DNA of 64,000 nucleotides from Ryuthela nishihirai (lineage: Eukaryota; Arthropoda; Arachnida; Araneae; Heptathelidae), in the NCBI GenBank assembly GCA_038380435.1, contig JAWZYU010000058.1, forward strand, positions 992,001 to 1,056,000. The letters are read 5' to 3'. This document shows positions 32,651-44,974 of the stretch, in pieces. The position numbers and the translations under genes are program-made. The notes beneath the pieces were generated by a model, which was not told the origin of the DNA, ran no database searches, and worked only from the letters and a program-made list of their open reading frames with translations. The number at the start of each line of letters is the position of its first letter. The stretch's first letter is position 1.

Positions 32651-33035
32651 CTAGATTGGGTTGTTATACCTGTGAAGCGATATTTCATTGCACACAATTG
32701 GCTAAATGACCAGCCTTAAAGTTATCAAGGTCTCAGAGAAGATTGTGGAAGTGGATCCACTGGACAGATGTTACGGGACAGGTAGAAACATTCTGTCAAG
32801 GCCATCCAGTATGTTCTTTAATGTGCACGTGATATGACTCTCCTGCACACAGGACCACAATTTCAGTCCCATCCAACGGATGAAGGTCTTTCCAAGACGA
32901 TTGGTTTCCCCTTTCTGATCGAGGATAGGGTGAGGATTTTGATTTAGATACAACTCAATGCTAGCACAAGAGGGACTCGAAACTGGGAACTACAGATTAG
33001 AGCCTCAAGCGCTACCAACTAAGCCAATCCTCATC
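32651..33035 (-). mobile_element. SINE-A copy, near full length, old
   Basis: Reverse orientation. It runs from ATTGGGTTGTTATACCTGTG to the decayed head (GCGCTACCAACTAAGCCAAT). Flanks CCTTTGTGTTC (about 32640-32650) and CCTTTGGTTC (33036-33045) look like a mutated TSD. Confidence 0.85.
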
Positions 33036-33045
33036 CCTTTGGTTC

Positions 33046-33654
33046 TCGAACAACATTGTCCTGGTTAAAGATGAACTTTTTCCGTTTCTTTAAATTCTAT
33101 CGAAGCTCTTGAGTAAATGTTATCCTGGACTTTTAAGAACCTGGTATGTATTTCAATAGGAGCTGCTGGAGTACAAATTTGATTTTTGTACATGGCTCAT
33201 ATAAAACATTCTCCCATAGATGAAAAGGTAATCATGGATATATCTGTTTATACATCCTGTACAATCATCTGATTCCCTTGAAGCCGAGTTCACTCAGTAC
33301 GTCGCGCATCAGACTAATTACTTTTGTTCCAAGAATCGAATCCCCACTGTACTTCCATTGAAATGTTCCCTTCCCTCGGTGAGAAAGTAAACTATGAGCT
33401 TCGAACGACTCCTCGGACACTGATCCGTTTACATCGGACACATATCCTATTAACGTTAAATAACACGGTGGTTAGTCCTGAAAGCAGGCATTCATTTGTT
33501 TCCTAATTGCTTAGCATTCCGTTCTCTAACCACATCTCTTGGGATTCTTATTATTTGGCCATTTAGAGCAATGTGCAAAAATAAGTCCAATTTAGAAGCA
33601 GAACACACCAACTCAAAACGATTAGCCGTATTTTGGACCTCAGACTTACATATT
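33046..33654. other. Stretch without recognised gene
   Basis: Nothing supported. Confidence 0.4.
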
Positions 33655-33656
33655 TA

Positions 33657-35221
33657 CACTGCTCACAAAAATTAGAGGATATTTCAAAATGAATATGAAG
33701 CGATAAAAAAAAGAGGCATTTGATTTTTTTTTTATTAAACAAGAACATCAGAAAAACAAACGACAAGTCAAAGAAAGTTGTTCGATTATGCAAATGAGAT
33801 GCAAAACCAACTTTTATTTCATTGGTGAAAATGCACTATACAAAAGCTGAAAGTACTGGAGTATCTGCACGTTCCCTGATCTTGAAAGTGCACATCCTGC
33901 AATTTCCCAGCCCTTGCAATGCCCCTGCAACACGATTTGCCCGATTGCGAAGCCTGGAGAGCCGTAGAACGTCTTGAAGCTGGTCAAACACAGACGACAG
34001 TGGTCTTCGTCGACAAGTGCTGTCGACTGGTCAAACACAGACGACAGCACTTGGAACATCCCAAAGCGTCATTAGCAGACTGTGGAATCGCTTTCAAGAG
34101 ACTGGCACAGTACGAAGAAGACGAGGGCAGGGTCGCCCATCTGCCGCAACAGCAAGAAATGACTGCTACTTGACCTTATTGGCAAGAAGGAACAGGCGCA
34201 GCAATGCAACAGAGCTGCGGGGACAGTTTCTTGCTGCCAAAAGACGACGGATATGCACCCAGACCTTACGAAATCGGTTCCATCGTGTTGGACTGCATGC
34301 CCGGCGACCAATGGTATGCATTCCGTTATCTGCTGAATAGCATAGAACCCGTAGAAGGTGGGCTGATGAGCATCGTCACTGGACCCGTGATGAGTGGTCA
34401 ACCGTCCTCTTCACTGATGAGTCCCGGTTCAGTCTGCAGCCTGACAATCATCGTGTCCTGATCTGGCGAACGAGGAACACGGCAGAATCCACGTTTCATG
34501 CGAGAAAGGGACACCTTCGGTGGTGGTGGAATCGTGGTGTGGGCTGGCATCAGCATTGGTGGTCTTACCGACCTCCAGGTCATCAGAAAAGGATCGCTGA
34601 CTGCTGTCAGATATCGAGATGAGGTCCTGCACATTATAGTGGTACTCTGTGCTGGAGGAGTTCGAAACAACTTTCTTTTCATGGACGATAATGCAAGGTC
34701 CCACCGTGCGCATCTCGTCAACATGTTTCAGGAGGCAGGAATCGAACGCATGGACTGACCTTCACGTTCTCCAGATCTGAATCCCATTGAACATGCTTAG
34801 ATGGGATGCACTGGGAAGACGTCTGGCAAACCGTCCAATGCCCCCACAACACTTCTTGAGCTGTAAGTTGCCCTGGAGCAAGAGTGGCAGACGATCCCAC
34901 AAGAACTGCTGGACATTCTGATCCTGTCCATGCCCCATCGCTGTCAGTGTTTTGGCAGTCTTGGGTGACCATACACCCTACTGAACAATCAATGTGTGCC
35001 ACTCTCGTCCAATTTGACATGCTTCTGTTCACCCCCACCAATATGTCACTTGCTACTCAATCACGACAATTGAGTTTGCATCTCATTTGCATAATCCAAC
35101 AACTTTCTTTGACTTGTCGTTTGCTTTTCTGATGTTCTTGTTTAATTAAAAAAAATCAAATGCCTCTTTTTTTATCGCTTCATATTCATTTTGAAATATC
35201 CCCTATTTTTTGTGAGCAGTG
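33657..35221 (+). mobile_element. Tc1-type DNA transposon, full length, inactive
   Basis: The element is 1,565 bp. Both ends carry CACTGCTCACAAAAA in inverted orientation, and the inverted repeats extend about 150 bp inward (GGCATTTGATTTTTTTT, CTTTGACTTGTCGTTTG, ATGCAAATGAGATGCAAA). TA dinucleotides at 33655-33656 and 35222-35223 are the target duplication. The internal gene is broken. Long, well-matched inverted repeats suggest it is not very old. Confidence 0.95.
33919..34960 (+). pseudogene. Tc1-like transposase pseudogene
   Basis: The start, MPLQHDLPDCEAWRAVERLE, is the first helix-turn-helix. A 21-base word (CTGGTCAAACACAGACGACA plus G) is repeated at 33980 and 34027, a 47-bp internal duplication that breaks the frame. 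The second helix-turn-helix (SQSVISRLWNRFQETGTVRR) and the GRP-type hook RRGQGRPSAA follow. The catalytic region is intact in pieces: FTDESRFSL near 34410 (first Asp), FMDDNARSHRAH near 34680 (second Asp) and SPDLNPIEHA near 34770 (Glu). At least two further frame changes and a stop at 34756 separate them. The enzyme would cut and paste at TA sites. This copy cannot encode it. Confidence 0.92.
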
Positions 35222-35223
35222 TA

Positions 35224-38200
35224 GATTAATAAACCTTCAAATGCATTTCGACAATCGTTGTAAACCATTCAAACAGTAGAAGTGAATTAATACTTTGTAA
35301 TCTTTTACCGTTGAAATTACAATATCTCACAAATTGAATTAGAAACATATATTAACAAGTGAGGAAAAGAAACGCCAGGATTTTACCGCAACGGAAGACA
35401 ATATTTGAAACTAAACTTCTTTCAGTTACTTCCAACGAAGAAGGCTAATGGCGACGAAATGCTGTTGCCAGAAATATTTCATATTTTATAACAAATTATA
35501 GTTGGAAAAAAATAAGGAATAAAGGTAATTTAGGAGACGAAGTTCGAAAATACTCTTAACAATTCACACTTTTAATGAAATAATTCCTCTCATAAATAGA
35601 TTTCAGCTATAGTTTAAATAACACCAGACTACGAAGAATAACACTAGAATGATTCATTGTCCAACGCATTTTCATTGCAACTTACATTATAAAATTAAGA
35701 AATCTGAGGCAGATCCAGAATTTAAATTAAAAGATACTGAATGTGGGAAACTAATGGTTTTCAATAATTCTTCGTTCTCAATAATACCTAAATTTGAACA
35801 CAAAGAAGAAATAATTATGGTTTACCTCAGGGTCGGCTGTAACGCAGAGGGGCCTTCCCCACGACAATGCTAGTAAGCAAAATGGAGGCGTTTCCTCCTA
35901 GAGGCGAAAAAATGTTATAACCACATCTTTTTTACCCATAGTTTTCAAGAGAATTTTTAGAGACCACTATAACGAAGAGGAAAGTATTCCTTTTGAATAT
36001 CTGTGTAATTGTAATAAATGGGGCATACGGATCGCAAAAAATTAACTTTCAAATGAAACAGGAATTACTTATGGTAAGCGAAACATAGTCAGAAAAGAGT
36101 ATTTTAAATGTCTTTTAATAAGCAGTAAATGTGAAGAATAATTAAATCTTTGGATAATAGCATTTAAAATTATGAAAATTAATTTAGAATAATGATCTTA
36201 AAAACAAGGAAAAATTAATTCACAAATGTTAAAAAATAATTTGTATTCAACATGATATAATTATTAAAAGCCTTTTTGTAAAACATGGTGTAACTGCTTC
36301 CTGATATATGCAACAACTGCTTCTGTTCCCAGGATTTAAATTTTTGATAACATTTTAGATACACTTATTATTTTTTTTCTGTTTTTCCAGCTCTAGTGTA
36401 GAGTGGCCAGATTTAAAGAACAGGATCCGTAAACTTTTGAAAATTCAATTTGAAGCTCTGACTTTTCATGAAATTATTATGTTAAAATGTAGCATCATTT
36501 TTGTTCATTTGGAATTACATTTTATGCATAATTGCATATATAATAATAACATTAATTTCTAGTGGCACAAAATAAAATTTTCATAATATAGTTTAGCAAA
36601 AGTAGATGTTACCCTGTGCATTTTGCCCATAAATGCTTTTTTTTTCAGTCAAACGTTTTCATTTTCGGCAGCTTTTGCACTAAAAATCTCACAAGAGACA
36701 CGAAACTTATTTTTACTTGCAGCAGAGCATTTAAGTTTCTAAACCTCGTCCCATTACAGGTTAGGACTCAATTTTTATTCCAACACAAGATTACTTGAGT
36801 GGATCCTGTATTCCAAACCTGTTGGTCAAGTACATGGTTCTATTAAAACAAAACATTTTATGACAATGTTGCCAGACGCCGAAATCTGTTAAAACAGAGA
36901 AAGAACTTAACAACTTGCAGAGTATTTAAGCCATTGGCGACCATAAGACACGAAATGATGTCAGCAAGTAGAAGAAAGATACTTATTATATCCTGGTGTC
37001 CGGATGGATACGCCTATTATCATGATGATTCTAGCCTCAATTTTTCAGTCACCGGCTTTGCAATCGAAATTTTTATGTCAATGTTGCCAGCACTAACTTT
37101 CTTAACTAAAACTAAACTTTCTTAACTTTACTTCCTTAACTTTCCTGATATTTCTACTGATGACTGGGGTCGTCTTCCGAGGAGATTGCATCTTTTTTGG
37201 AACTTTCTTTTTCTTTTGACAAAAGAAACCCCCTCACCCCGATCCGGCCCTTCAAAATGTCAGAGCAATTAATTACCTACTAATAAATATTTCGCCCTTC
37301 ACAACAATTCGGATACCAAATCAATATTCCTGAAAATCTAACTTCACTTGATTTCATTCACATTCATCTTGAGTTATTTTTTGCCCGAAAAACAAGTTTA
37401 AAAAAGTATGTCTTTATCTTCTTCGAATTTAAATTTCTACTGACATCACCTGAGGATGTTCTCCTTTGAGCTCACATAGCTCGATTGCATTTTGTTCTTA
37501 TTTAAAAATATGAAGTATGTATGTATTAGAAATATCACACATATCGGGAATTAACTAGTTCAAAAAACGCCAAAGTTCCGCAAGAAAATATGTCCATTGA
37601 TAATTCTTGCTTCATTCAGATTTCAACACTTACTACTCCATTCACAAAGAGTCGGCGGCAGCACCCCCACCCACCCCCTCCTCTGCCTAGCAATTTTGGA
37701 CACTTTTCGAGGGATCACTCCCGACCCATTGTAGCTAGGACTCAACAACTAATCTGTTACCTCAACAGGACTAGAACTATGGGACCACCCATCAAATATG
37801 GGATCGATTGCTCAAGTAGCCACCGGGAAATATCTGCCACCAATGACGTCACACGTGTTTTGTCGGTAATTACGACTATTACATATTCCGATGGTGCTCA
37901 GTTTGCGAATATAATTGAAGCAAGAATGAAAGATCAGTGGCATCTGGAAAAGCCTACTTAGGAATTCAATTTCGCATATTTCATTACATTTGGTTTACGT
38001 TTGGTTTCTATACACAAGTTCACCTTAGAAGAAAATGTTCTGCTGTAAAACTTGCATTTATTAGGCTGATGTAGATTTTTCTGTGTTGCTTAAGATTGCT
38101 TCTTGGGACGGATAACCTGCCACAAGTTGAAACAGCTTATGCTTTGAAGGAAAAAAGATGCTTCCTTTGAAATATTTTTTTTTTCTCTCAGCAATAGGAT

Positions 38201-40189
38201 TATTTTGTAATGACCTTATCCACCAAAGGAAATGATATGTGGCTCCAAGTTTCATACCAAGTCAGCAAAATACAGAGACATAGTAGCAACTGTAAGGTTT
38301 TCTTCATTATGACATTTCTTATATTTTGTAAGAAGAATAATTTCACATATGAATATTCCCTGCAGGACTTCCACTCACAAAGATAAAGCTCCATTCTGAA
38401 GGGAATAAAGCATAGATTAGTACTCATTAGCGTAACAACAATATTTAAATGAAGATATTTATACACTTTCATTATGATACGAAAAACCAATGATATTATG
38501 CTTTACTTAAAATATGTTAAATTAATGATAATAAAGTTGATGTGATGAGACGTCTGTCTTACCTTTATGTACACTATGCAACATTCAAATTGCCACATCA
38601 GGAATGAGGATAGACAGAGCCATGTTAATTGCAAGAATATTTGTGTTGGCTGACATATGGAAATGGTTTTAATACTAAGCCCTTTCGAGAGTGGTTGTAT
38701 GGGTGGAAAGAACGTCAGCATGGCACATCAGCTGTTGGACTAATTGATGTTTAGAAGTGCATTTTCAACTGTAGGTAGAAAAGGACAACCCTTAAGTATG
38801 AAAATGTCACACATTTCCCAAGTGATGAATGCTGAATTGCAATACATAAAATGATAGTCGTAAGACTGTTCCTTGGCATCCCTCCAAAGAGGCAGTGCTT
38901 TTCCCGATGATGCCCCACATTACTACCCTCTTAATATTAAAAATCCTCTATCCCCTTATTAATCACAATAACACTCTTATTACTGATGATTCAGTAGATC
39001 CATCGCTGCACCGGTTGGTATCACTGCACAAACGCGACACCAATGAACAAACATGTCGCTACTTTACGCTTGCGCTGACTCTAAGATATTAATATAATGG
39101 ATAAAAGTATTGGTAGCAGATGAAAATGACCCTCTAATAAAATAAATAATAAAGAAAAAAAGTAAATAACCACAAACTAAATGTTTTATTCAGGAAGGTG
39201 AATCGAAACATTGCATTTTGCAAGCTGTTGTATAGAGTAAAATTAGCAAAGAACTGAACACATCAAAAAATTTATCTAATACGTAAAGAAGAAAGTTGTT
39301 TTTTCTGTCTGCCTATGCACTAGGCCTCTAGAAGAGCAAGATGCTTCAAACTTGGCACGAACGTTTATTTCCCCCAGTGGGGGAACGTAGGCTATGTGCG
39401 AACCCGCTGGTGGCAACCAAAATTGGGGTGTGGATGGGAGGATTGAATTTCTCAAAATCCCCATAGACTTAACATTAAAAGGTTGCCAGTTATTCTAAAT
39501 AACTGTTGCCACCAATAAATTTCAAAGCGGGAATGAATAAAACTAATATCTTTTCGATTTTGAGTGATAAAGTCGTTATTCAGTTTGTTCGGTCAAGAGC
39601 ACTAACATTCGTGTATATTGAAGTCATTCGAATTAAGCACGAGCGGAACACGAGACTCTTTGTTAAAGTAAAAGCTTCAAAAACTAACAATTCGTATCGG
39701 AAATTAAATTAATTAATTTATTTTGGAAAAATATGCAAAATTTAATAACCGTTTTTAATATTAAAGTAATAAATAATGTTTTCCAATAATAATAAATTTT
39801 TCGTAGTACCTTAACACTTTGTGGGCAACACAAATCATATATTTCTTTTCTATAAGTTAAATATTCTGGCACACTGTATCCGTGGAAGTCTGGTGGATAA
39901 AAAATGATTTGAAAAGTTTGATTATCTGAGTGGGGCAGTTTCGTTTTTTGGTTTAGAAACTTCTGACTTGGGGATTGGTATACGGTGCTTCGAAATATGT
40001 CCATTTCTTTCCTTCCCTAAAAGAGAAATATAAAAATTAAACCAGAGAATATTTACTCCTTTTTTTTACCTATCTTTGTATTGTTTTTTAACTCGTCGTT
40101 GACCAGTTTGTTGATTTATTTCTCGGTTTGTTTTTATGTTTATCAAAACTGTAGTTTTACCATATCTCCGTCTGTTGGGCTTGGAATGT
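35224..40189. other. Long stretch without supported genes
   Basis: AT-rich throughout. The frames at 35649-35873, 37590-37961 and 38895-39092 show no recognisable domain. The 37590 frame starts with a Pro/His-rich low-complexity part. At 39300-39440 a GC-richer block (CTTGGCACGAACGTTTATTT) looks like a dispersed repeat, but no other copy is present here. Confidence 0.45.
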
Positions 40190-40263
40190 GCATATTCCGC
40201 CAGATTCGAGTCCCACCTGGGTCAGCTTTGAGATTTATCTCCGAAAAACTCCTCACCCAACCT
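40190..40263 (+). mobile_element. Older SINE-A, 5' part (host of a nested SINE)
   Basis: Carries a decayed B box (GATTCGAGTCCCACCTGGGT) and TTTGAGATTTATCTCCG. It is interrupted at CTCACCCAACCT (40252-40263) and continues at 40660. Confidence 0.85.
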
Positions 40264-40647
40264 GGGGCGGGGGTGGCTCAGTCGGTACCGCGCCAGGCTC
40301 GTAATCTGCAGTTCCCAGGTTCGAGTCCCAGGTGGGTCAGCGTTGAAATTTATCTCCGCAAAATTCCCCGCCCTGCCCACGGTCAGTAGGGGACACCGAT
40401 GGGCTTGGAAAGGCCACTGTCCGTCGGATGGGACGTTAAGCCGTGGCCCCGTGTGCGGGAGAGCCATACCCTGTGCACGTTAAAGAACACGCTGGATGGC
40501 CTTGACGGGAGGCTACCATCTGTCTCCCAACAACTGTTCCAGTGGGTCCCCTCCCCTAACCTTCTCTGAGCCTTTGGGGTCCATGTCACCTGGCCATTTA
40601 GCCCATTGTGTGCAAAAAAGTGCCGCTCAGAGGTAAAACAACCCAAC
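40264..40647 (+). mobile_element. SINE-A, full length, nested, 12-bp TSD
   Basis: The best forward copy. The head, GGGGCGGGGGTGGCTCAGTC, has a tRNA A box, and GGTTCGAGTCCCAGG is the B box. The anticodon-loop-like CTCGTAATCTG suggests descent from a Met- or Thr-type tRNA. The body has ATTCCCCGCCCTGCCC, GATGGGACGTTAAGCCGTGG, GTGCACGTTAAAGAAC and CTACCATCTGTCTCCCAAC; the tail reads AAAACAACCCAAC. The target duplication CTCACCCAACCT flanks it at 40252-40263 and 40648-40659, inside an older SINE-A. The polymerase III promoter boxes look intact. Confidence 0.95.
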
Positions 40648-40659
40648 CTCACCCAACCT

Positions 40660-40895
40660 AGGGTTAGTAGCGGACACCAATTAACTTGGAAAACCCGCCG
40701 TTCGTCGGATGGGACGTTACGCCGTGGTTCCTTATGTGAAACAGCCATAACCTATGCGCGTTAAAGAACACGACGGATGGCCTTGATGGGAGGCTACCAT
40801 CTCTCTGCCAACAGGTATTCCAATGGGTCCCCTCCGCCAACCTTCTCTGAGCCATCGGGATTTTGTAACCAGGCCATTTAGGCCACTGTGTGAAA
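40660..40895 (+). mobile_element. Older SINE-A, 3' part
   Basis: Continuation of the copy interrupted at 40263 (GGGTTAGTAGCGGACACCAA to GCCACTGTGTGAAAAAAG). More diverged than the nested insert, as expected. Confidence 0.85.
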
Positions 40896-40955
40896 AAAGA
40901 TGATATAAGATGAAAATGATATTATTATAAAAATTATATTTCAGTATTGTCACGT

Positions 40956-41105
40956 GCATTGCTTTTCAATATTGATATAAGCATCATGTTTCAGTATTGT
41001 TATAAGCATCATGTTTCAGTATTGTTATAAGCATCATGTTTCAGTATTGTTATAAGCATCATGTTTCAGTATTGTTATAAGCATTGTGTTTCAGAATGTT
41101 ACAAC
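40956..41105. repeat. 25-bp tandem repeat, six units
   Basis: Units of GCATCATGTTTCAGTATTGT plus TATAA run from 40981. Four are near-perfect (40981-41080) and one degenerate unit lies at each end. Confidence 0.95.
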
Positions 41106-41204
41106 TTCTCTTTAAACTTCTTTTCAGCATGTTACAATTTTTTAAACTTTGTGCGTTTATCCTCTTGTGATTTGTACAAAAATTATATCCGGAATAAAGC
41201 CTAA

Positions 41205-41300
41205 CGGGTGGAATTGTTTTACTTCTGAGAGGTACTTTTCTGCAAACATGGATTAAGTGGCCAGATCACCGGAACCCCCAAATGTTAAGAGAAGTTTGGC
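41205..41300 (-). mobile_element. SINE-A fragment, 3' end
   Basis: Reverse orientation; TTGTTTTACTTCTGAGAGG through GTGGCCAGATCACCGGAACC. Truncated after about 95 bp. Confidence 0.75.
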
Positions 41301-41305
41301 TCTAT

Positions 41306-41699
41306 AGTTTTATTTACATTTTGCATATTATAGTTCTGCACGAACAGAACTGCGTCTGGAATTTATAATTGTATAATTGAAGATTCGTAAGTAAAAGACT
41401 GATGACACATTTGTAATTACTTGTCTAATATTAGTTTTGGTAGGTAAAAACTGATCTTGAAAATTTTTAAGTATAGAAAGAAATGTTAACAATAAATAAA
41501 AAATGAAAATGACAAAATATTTTTTAGAATTACTTCTCAAAATAACCTAAAATTCGAATGCAAAAATAACATTTTAGTGAAAAGTCAATTCCTTGCTAAA
41601 ATTGCTTTTCTCTCTGTCATAAAGAGAACTGATGAAGACAACACAACGTACACACGTGTAGGATCTGTATATTCCAGCATCTTAGCCCTATGTTCCTTC
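41306..41699. other. AT-rich stretch, nothing recognised
   Basis: No features supported. Confidence 0.4.
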
Positions 41700-41877
41700 C
41701 TATGTAGGGAGCTGCAATTGTCTAAGAAGGTAGAGTGCCCGGTTTGCAATCTGCAGTTCTAAGGTTCGTGTTCAAACTCCGCCTGAGTTGAGACTTATTT
41801 CCGCCAATTCCCACGATGCCCTAAACAAGAAAGTGAACACTGATGAAATTGGAAAGGCCGCCGTTTAATTACACGGT
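41700..41877 (+). mobile_element. SINE-A fragment, tRNA head side, diverged
   Basis: Carries AGGTAGAGTGCCCGGTTTGC, AATCTGCAGTTCTAAGGTTC and GAAATTGGAAAGGCCGCCG. It ends where RTE copy 1 begins, so the LINE may have inserted into it. Confidence 0.65.
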
Positions 41878-42544
41878 ATGTAAATGGTAGCTAGGTAGTC
41901 ACTGGAAGGAGAGCTATGCACCAATCCCCTGTGATGATGCATAGAACCGGCCAGGCCTAGCACCTAATGTCCGCCCCGCCTTCTCGTGGTGCAGACCGTT
42001 AGTACCTTTCAAAAGAGATACTCTCTTGTGGAAGTGAACGGAAGGGGAGGGCTGCCAGATTAGTGTGGCCTACTGATCTGGACAACTATGGCTACTTTTC
42101 TTTTTTTTTCTACCCTGCTGAGGAGTGGTCAACCACACAGGGTCCTGGTTCTGACCATATAAACCAACTGGACTGGACAGATATATGGCTCTGAGCTTGA
42201 TTATTGATCCTGATTTTGCTGCACTGGTTGACTTCTGTGGAGGGAAAATCTTCCGCTGTGTTTTCTGTTTGTTTGTGGTTTGACAGCCCCAAGTGAATAG
42301 ATTCACAGGATATGTTTATCAGCTGGTGGATAATCCTGAGCAGAGGTCATCGCAGGCACCTTCTATTGACATCGTCAAATTCTACATTGGAGGAAGTCTT
42401 CCAGTGTAGATAGCTTCAGCCTTTAGTGGTGGGGGAACGGGTCTCTGCCCCATGTCTGCGATTAGGGGGCTGTTTGATATTGTCGGCATTCCCTCTCTCA
42501 ATAAACATAGTTTCTTTAAACATCCCACTAACCATTTTCTCTCC

Positions 42545-43265
42545 ATAGGTAGTTGGAATGTGAGGACTCTGCACAGAGCTTTTTCTCTTGATGTCATCAC
42601 ACAAGAATTCCACCATTAAAATTTAGATATTCTCGGCTTACAAGAGACCAGATGGACAGATAAAGGTCAGATTCTTAAAAATAGTCTTAAATTTCTCTTT
42701 TCAGGGAGGGACGACAATAAGAATCACGGAGGCGTGGGTCGGCTTCTCAGCAGACACGCTAGTGATGCTCTTCTAGGATATGAGTGCATTAATGAAAGGT
42801 TTCTTACAGCAAAATTTCAGACAAGCGTTAAAGACCTGAATGTTATCTGCTGTTATGCGCCCACTGAGGATGCCGATGAGGATGAGAAGGATAGGTTTTA
42901 TGAACAACTTCAGGATATTTTGAATTCTGTCAAGAACGGAGATATTACCCTTGTTTTGGTGACTTCAATGCCAAAGTTGGTACTGACTCTGACCTTTGGG
43001 GAGGAGTAATAGGCCCTTTTGGTATTGGTAGCTGCAATGGCAATGGGCAACGTCTCCTACAGGTAAGTAAACTCAATGGATTCAGAATAACTAACACTTA
43101 TTACAAAAACCGCGACATACATAAGTACACAGGGATTTCACCTGATGGGCTGCATGAGAATATGATTGATTACATATTAATTAACAGCAAATGGGCTAGT
43201 TCTGTTAGGAATACCAGGGCATATAGGGGAGCTGAAATTGGATCTGACCATTATCTTGTTAAAAG
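42545..43265 (+). pseudogene. RTE copy 1 endonuclease, broken
   Basis: An APE-type endonuclease in pieces. SWNVRTLHRAFSLDVITQEF holds the first catalytic Asn and ILGLQETRW the Glu. The frame is broken by a TAA near 42617 and by a one-base loss near 42957 at the GDFNAK motif. The end, MIDYILINSKW ... GAEIGSDHYLVKS, keeps the SDH motif intact, unlike copy 2. This domain nicks target DNA for target-primed reverse transcription. Confidence 0.85.
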
Positions 43266-44935
43266 TGTCTTGCAACTTAAACTTAAAAAGTATTGTACTA
43301 AGGGTAAAAAATTTACTTTTCATACTGAAGCTCTGAAAGATCCAGTTATAGCCAAAGCTTACCATGATAGGTTACTTAGTCATTATGTCAGTCATGGTAT
43401 GCTTACTACTGAAGTTGAGGAAGAATGGGATCATTTTAAACAGGCTTTTTTGGACACTAACAGCACTCTTTTAGGAAAAAAGGAGCAGAGGAGACAGAAT
43501 TATCTGAGTGATAAGGCACATGAGCTTATTTCGGAAAGAAAGAACTGCAGGAATGCCCTTAATCAATACCCTACTAGTCCTAATAGAAAGCATTACAGAG
43601 AACGTAATAAACGTGTAAAAGATCAGTTAGCTGCTGATAAGAATATTTGGCTTGATGGTTTGGCTGACAAAGCCGAGGAAGCAGTTAGACAGCACAACAG
43701 CAGAGAGCTGTACCAGATAGTTAATGTTTTGTGTGGTAGAAAACGGACAGGTATACAAGGATTGAAGGATAAACAAGGTAAGGTTATAGAAGGGGAGGAT
43801 TCTGTTGCAGATTCTTGAGAAATGTTTAGAGTTTCAAAAACCTTTGGTTGCTAGCTTTGTTGATTTCAAAAAGGCTTTCGACTGTGTTGATCGTCATAAT
43901 TTTTGGTTGATTGTTTGATCATATTGTATAGCAGACAAGTTAGTTAACATAATGAAAGCTCTCTATAATAACACTGAGCCATGTGTGACAGTTGGTAAGT
44001 CTTTTAGCAATTGGTTTAGCATTACGTCTGGTGTTCGACAAGGGTGCATTTTGTCTCCTTTTCTCTTTAGCTTGGTTATTGATTATGTTATGCGAAATTC
44101 ACTTCAAGGGAAAGATTTTGGCCTTAAATGGACTGGAGATACGAAAATTTCTGATTTAGATTATGCTGATGATTTAGCCCTTTTCGCAAATGATGTTGAT
44201 GAGATGAACTCTTTCATTCGAGCTGTTGATGAGACTGGTAGTAGAGTAGGTTTGGTTATAAACAGAGAGAAAACTAAAATGATGAAAATTGGTCAGGCAG
44301 GCTGTGATTCAGTTCATCTGAATGGTTGCAGTCTTGAGCAGGTGTCACAGTTAATTATCTTGGGAGCTATGTAACAGATAATGGTGATGTACGGCATGAG
44401 ATTAACAGACGAATAGGGATTGCTGTCGGGACTTTTAAGAATCTATGGAGAGTGTGGAGAAATAGGCGTATACACCTAAAGACTAAAATTAGACTGTATA
44501 ATAGTTTGGTTCTTTCTAGGTTTAGTTATGGTAGTGAAACGTGGACACTTTGTAAACAAGATAACAGGAAATTAGATGCTTTTGATTCTGGATGCTTATG
44601 CAGTATCTTGGGCATTAGGTGGTTCAACTTTGTAACTAATGTTGAGGTTAGGCAAAGGAGTTTCCAACCCCCTTTAAGCAGCGTATTGTGCAGAGGGAGG
44701 CTTTTTTGCCTTTGGCCATGTTGCCCGTATGAATAATTGTAGATTGGCGAATAGGGTTATGAACAGTGTGCCTAAAGGCCTCAGAAAGAGGGGGAGACCT
44801 AGGATGCGGTGGGCTGACAATGTCAAACAGGACCTTGTTAGAATTGGTGTGCAGTGGCCAGATGTAGTAGATGTAGCTCAGATTAGACTTGCTTGGAGAA
44901 CTAAATTGCACGGTCTGGTTGGACCTCCGTAGCCC
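43266..44935 (+). pseudogene. RTE copy 1 linker and truncated reverse transcriptase
   Basis: A charged linker (to 43818) is followed by the deletion junction. The remaining palm has ASFVDFKKAFDCVD (first catalytic Asp) and DLDYADDLALFAND (YADD box), then the thumb and C-terminal segment (RFSYGSETWTLCKQDNRKLD). The last piece, GRPRMRWADNVKQDLVRIGV, is the conserved RTE tail and is intact to its stop at 44932. Four or more frame changes occur. No functional enzyme can be made. Confidence 0.88.
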
Positions 44936-44974
44936 ATGGCTGCTTGAGGATGATGATGATGATGATGATGGTAT

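Larger units (their letters stand above)
41878..44969 (+). mobile_element. RTE-like LINE, copy 1, internally deleted
   Basis: Homologous to copy 2 (52968-56597) from GTAAATGG-TGCTAGG at the 5' side to GCCCATGGCTGCTTGAG at the 3' end. It ends in (GAT)7 at 44949-44969; short tandem-repeat 3' tails are characteristic of RTE elements. Relative to copy 2 it lacks about 490 bp (copy 2 positions 54966-55454) at a junction near 43805. That removes the fingers of the reverse transcriptase. The 3' tail abuts a minisatellite. Confidence 0.9.

Noticed and set aside
37590..37961. 123-codon frame as a gene
   Set aside because: A His/Pro low-complexity start and no recognised domain, splice signal or neighbour.
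40264..40340. A working tRNA gene at the SINE-A head
   Set aside because: A and B boxes are present, but the 3' half does not close an acceptor stem and the same head recurs on every SINE copy.
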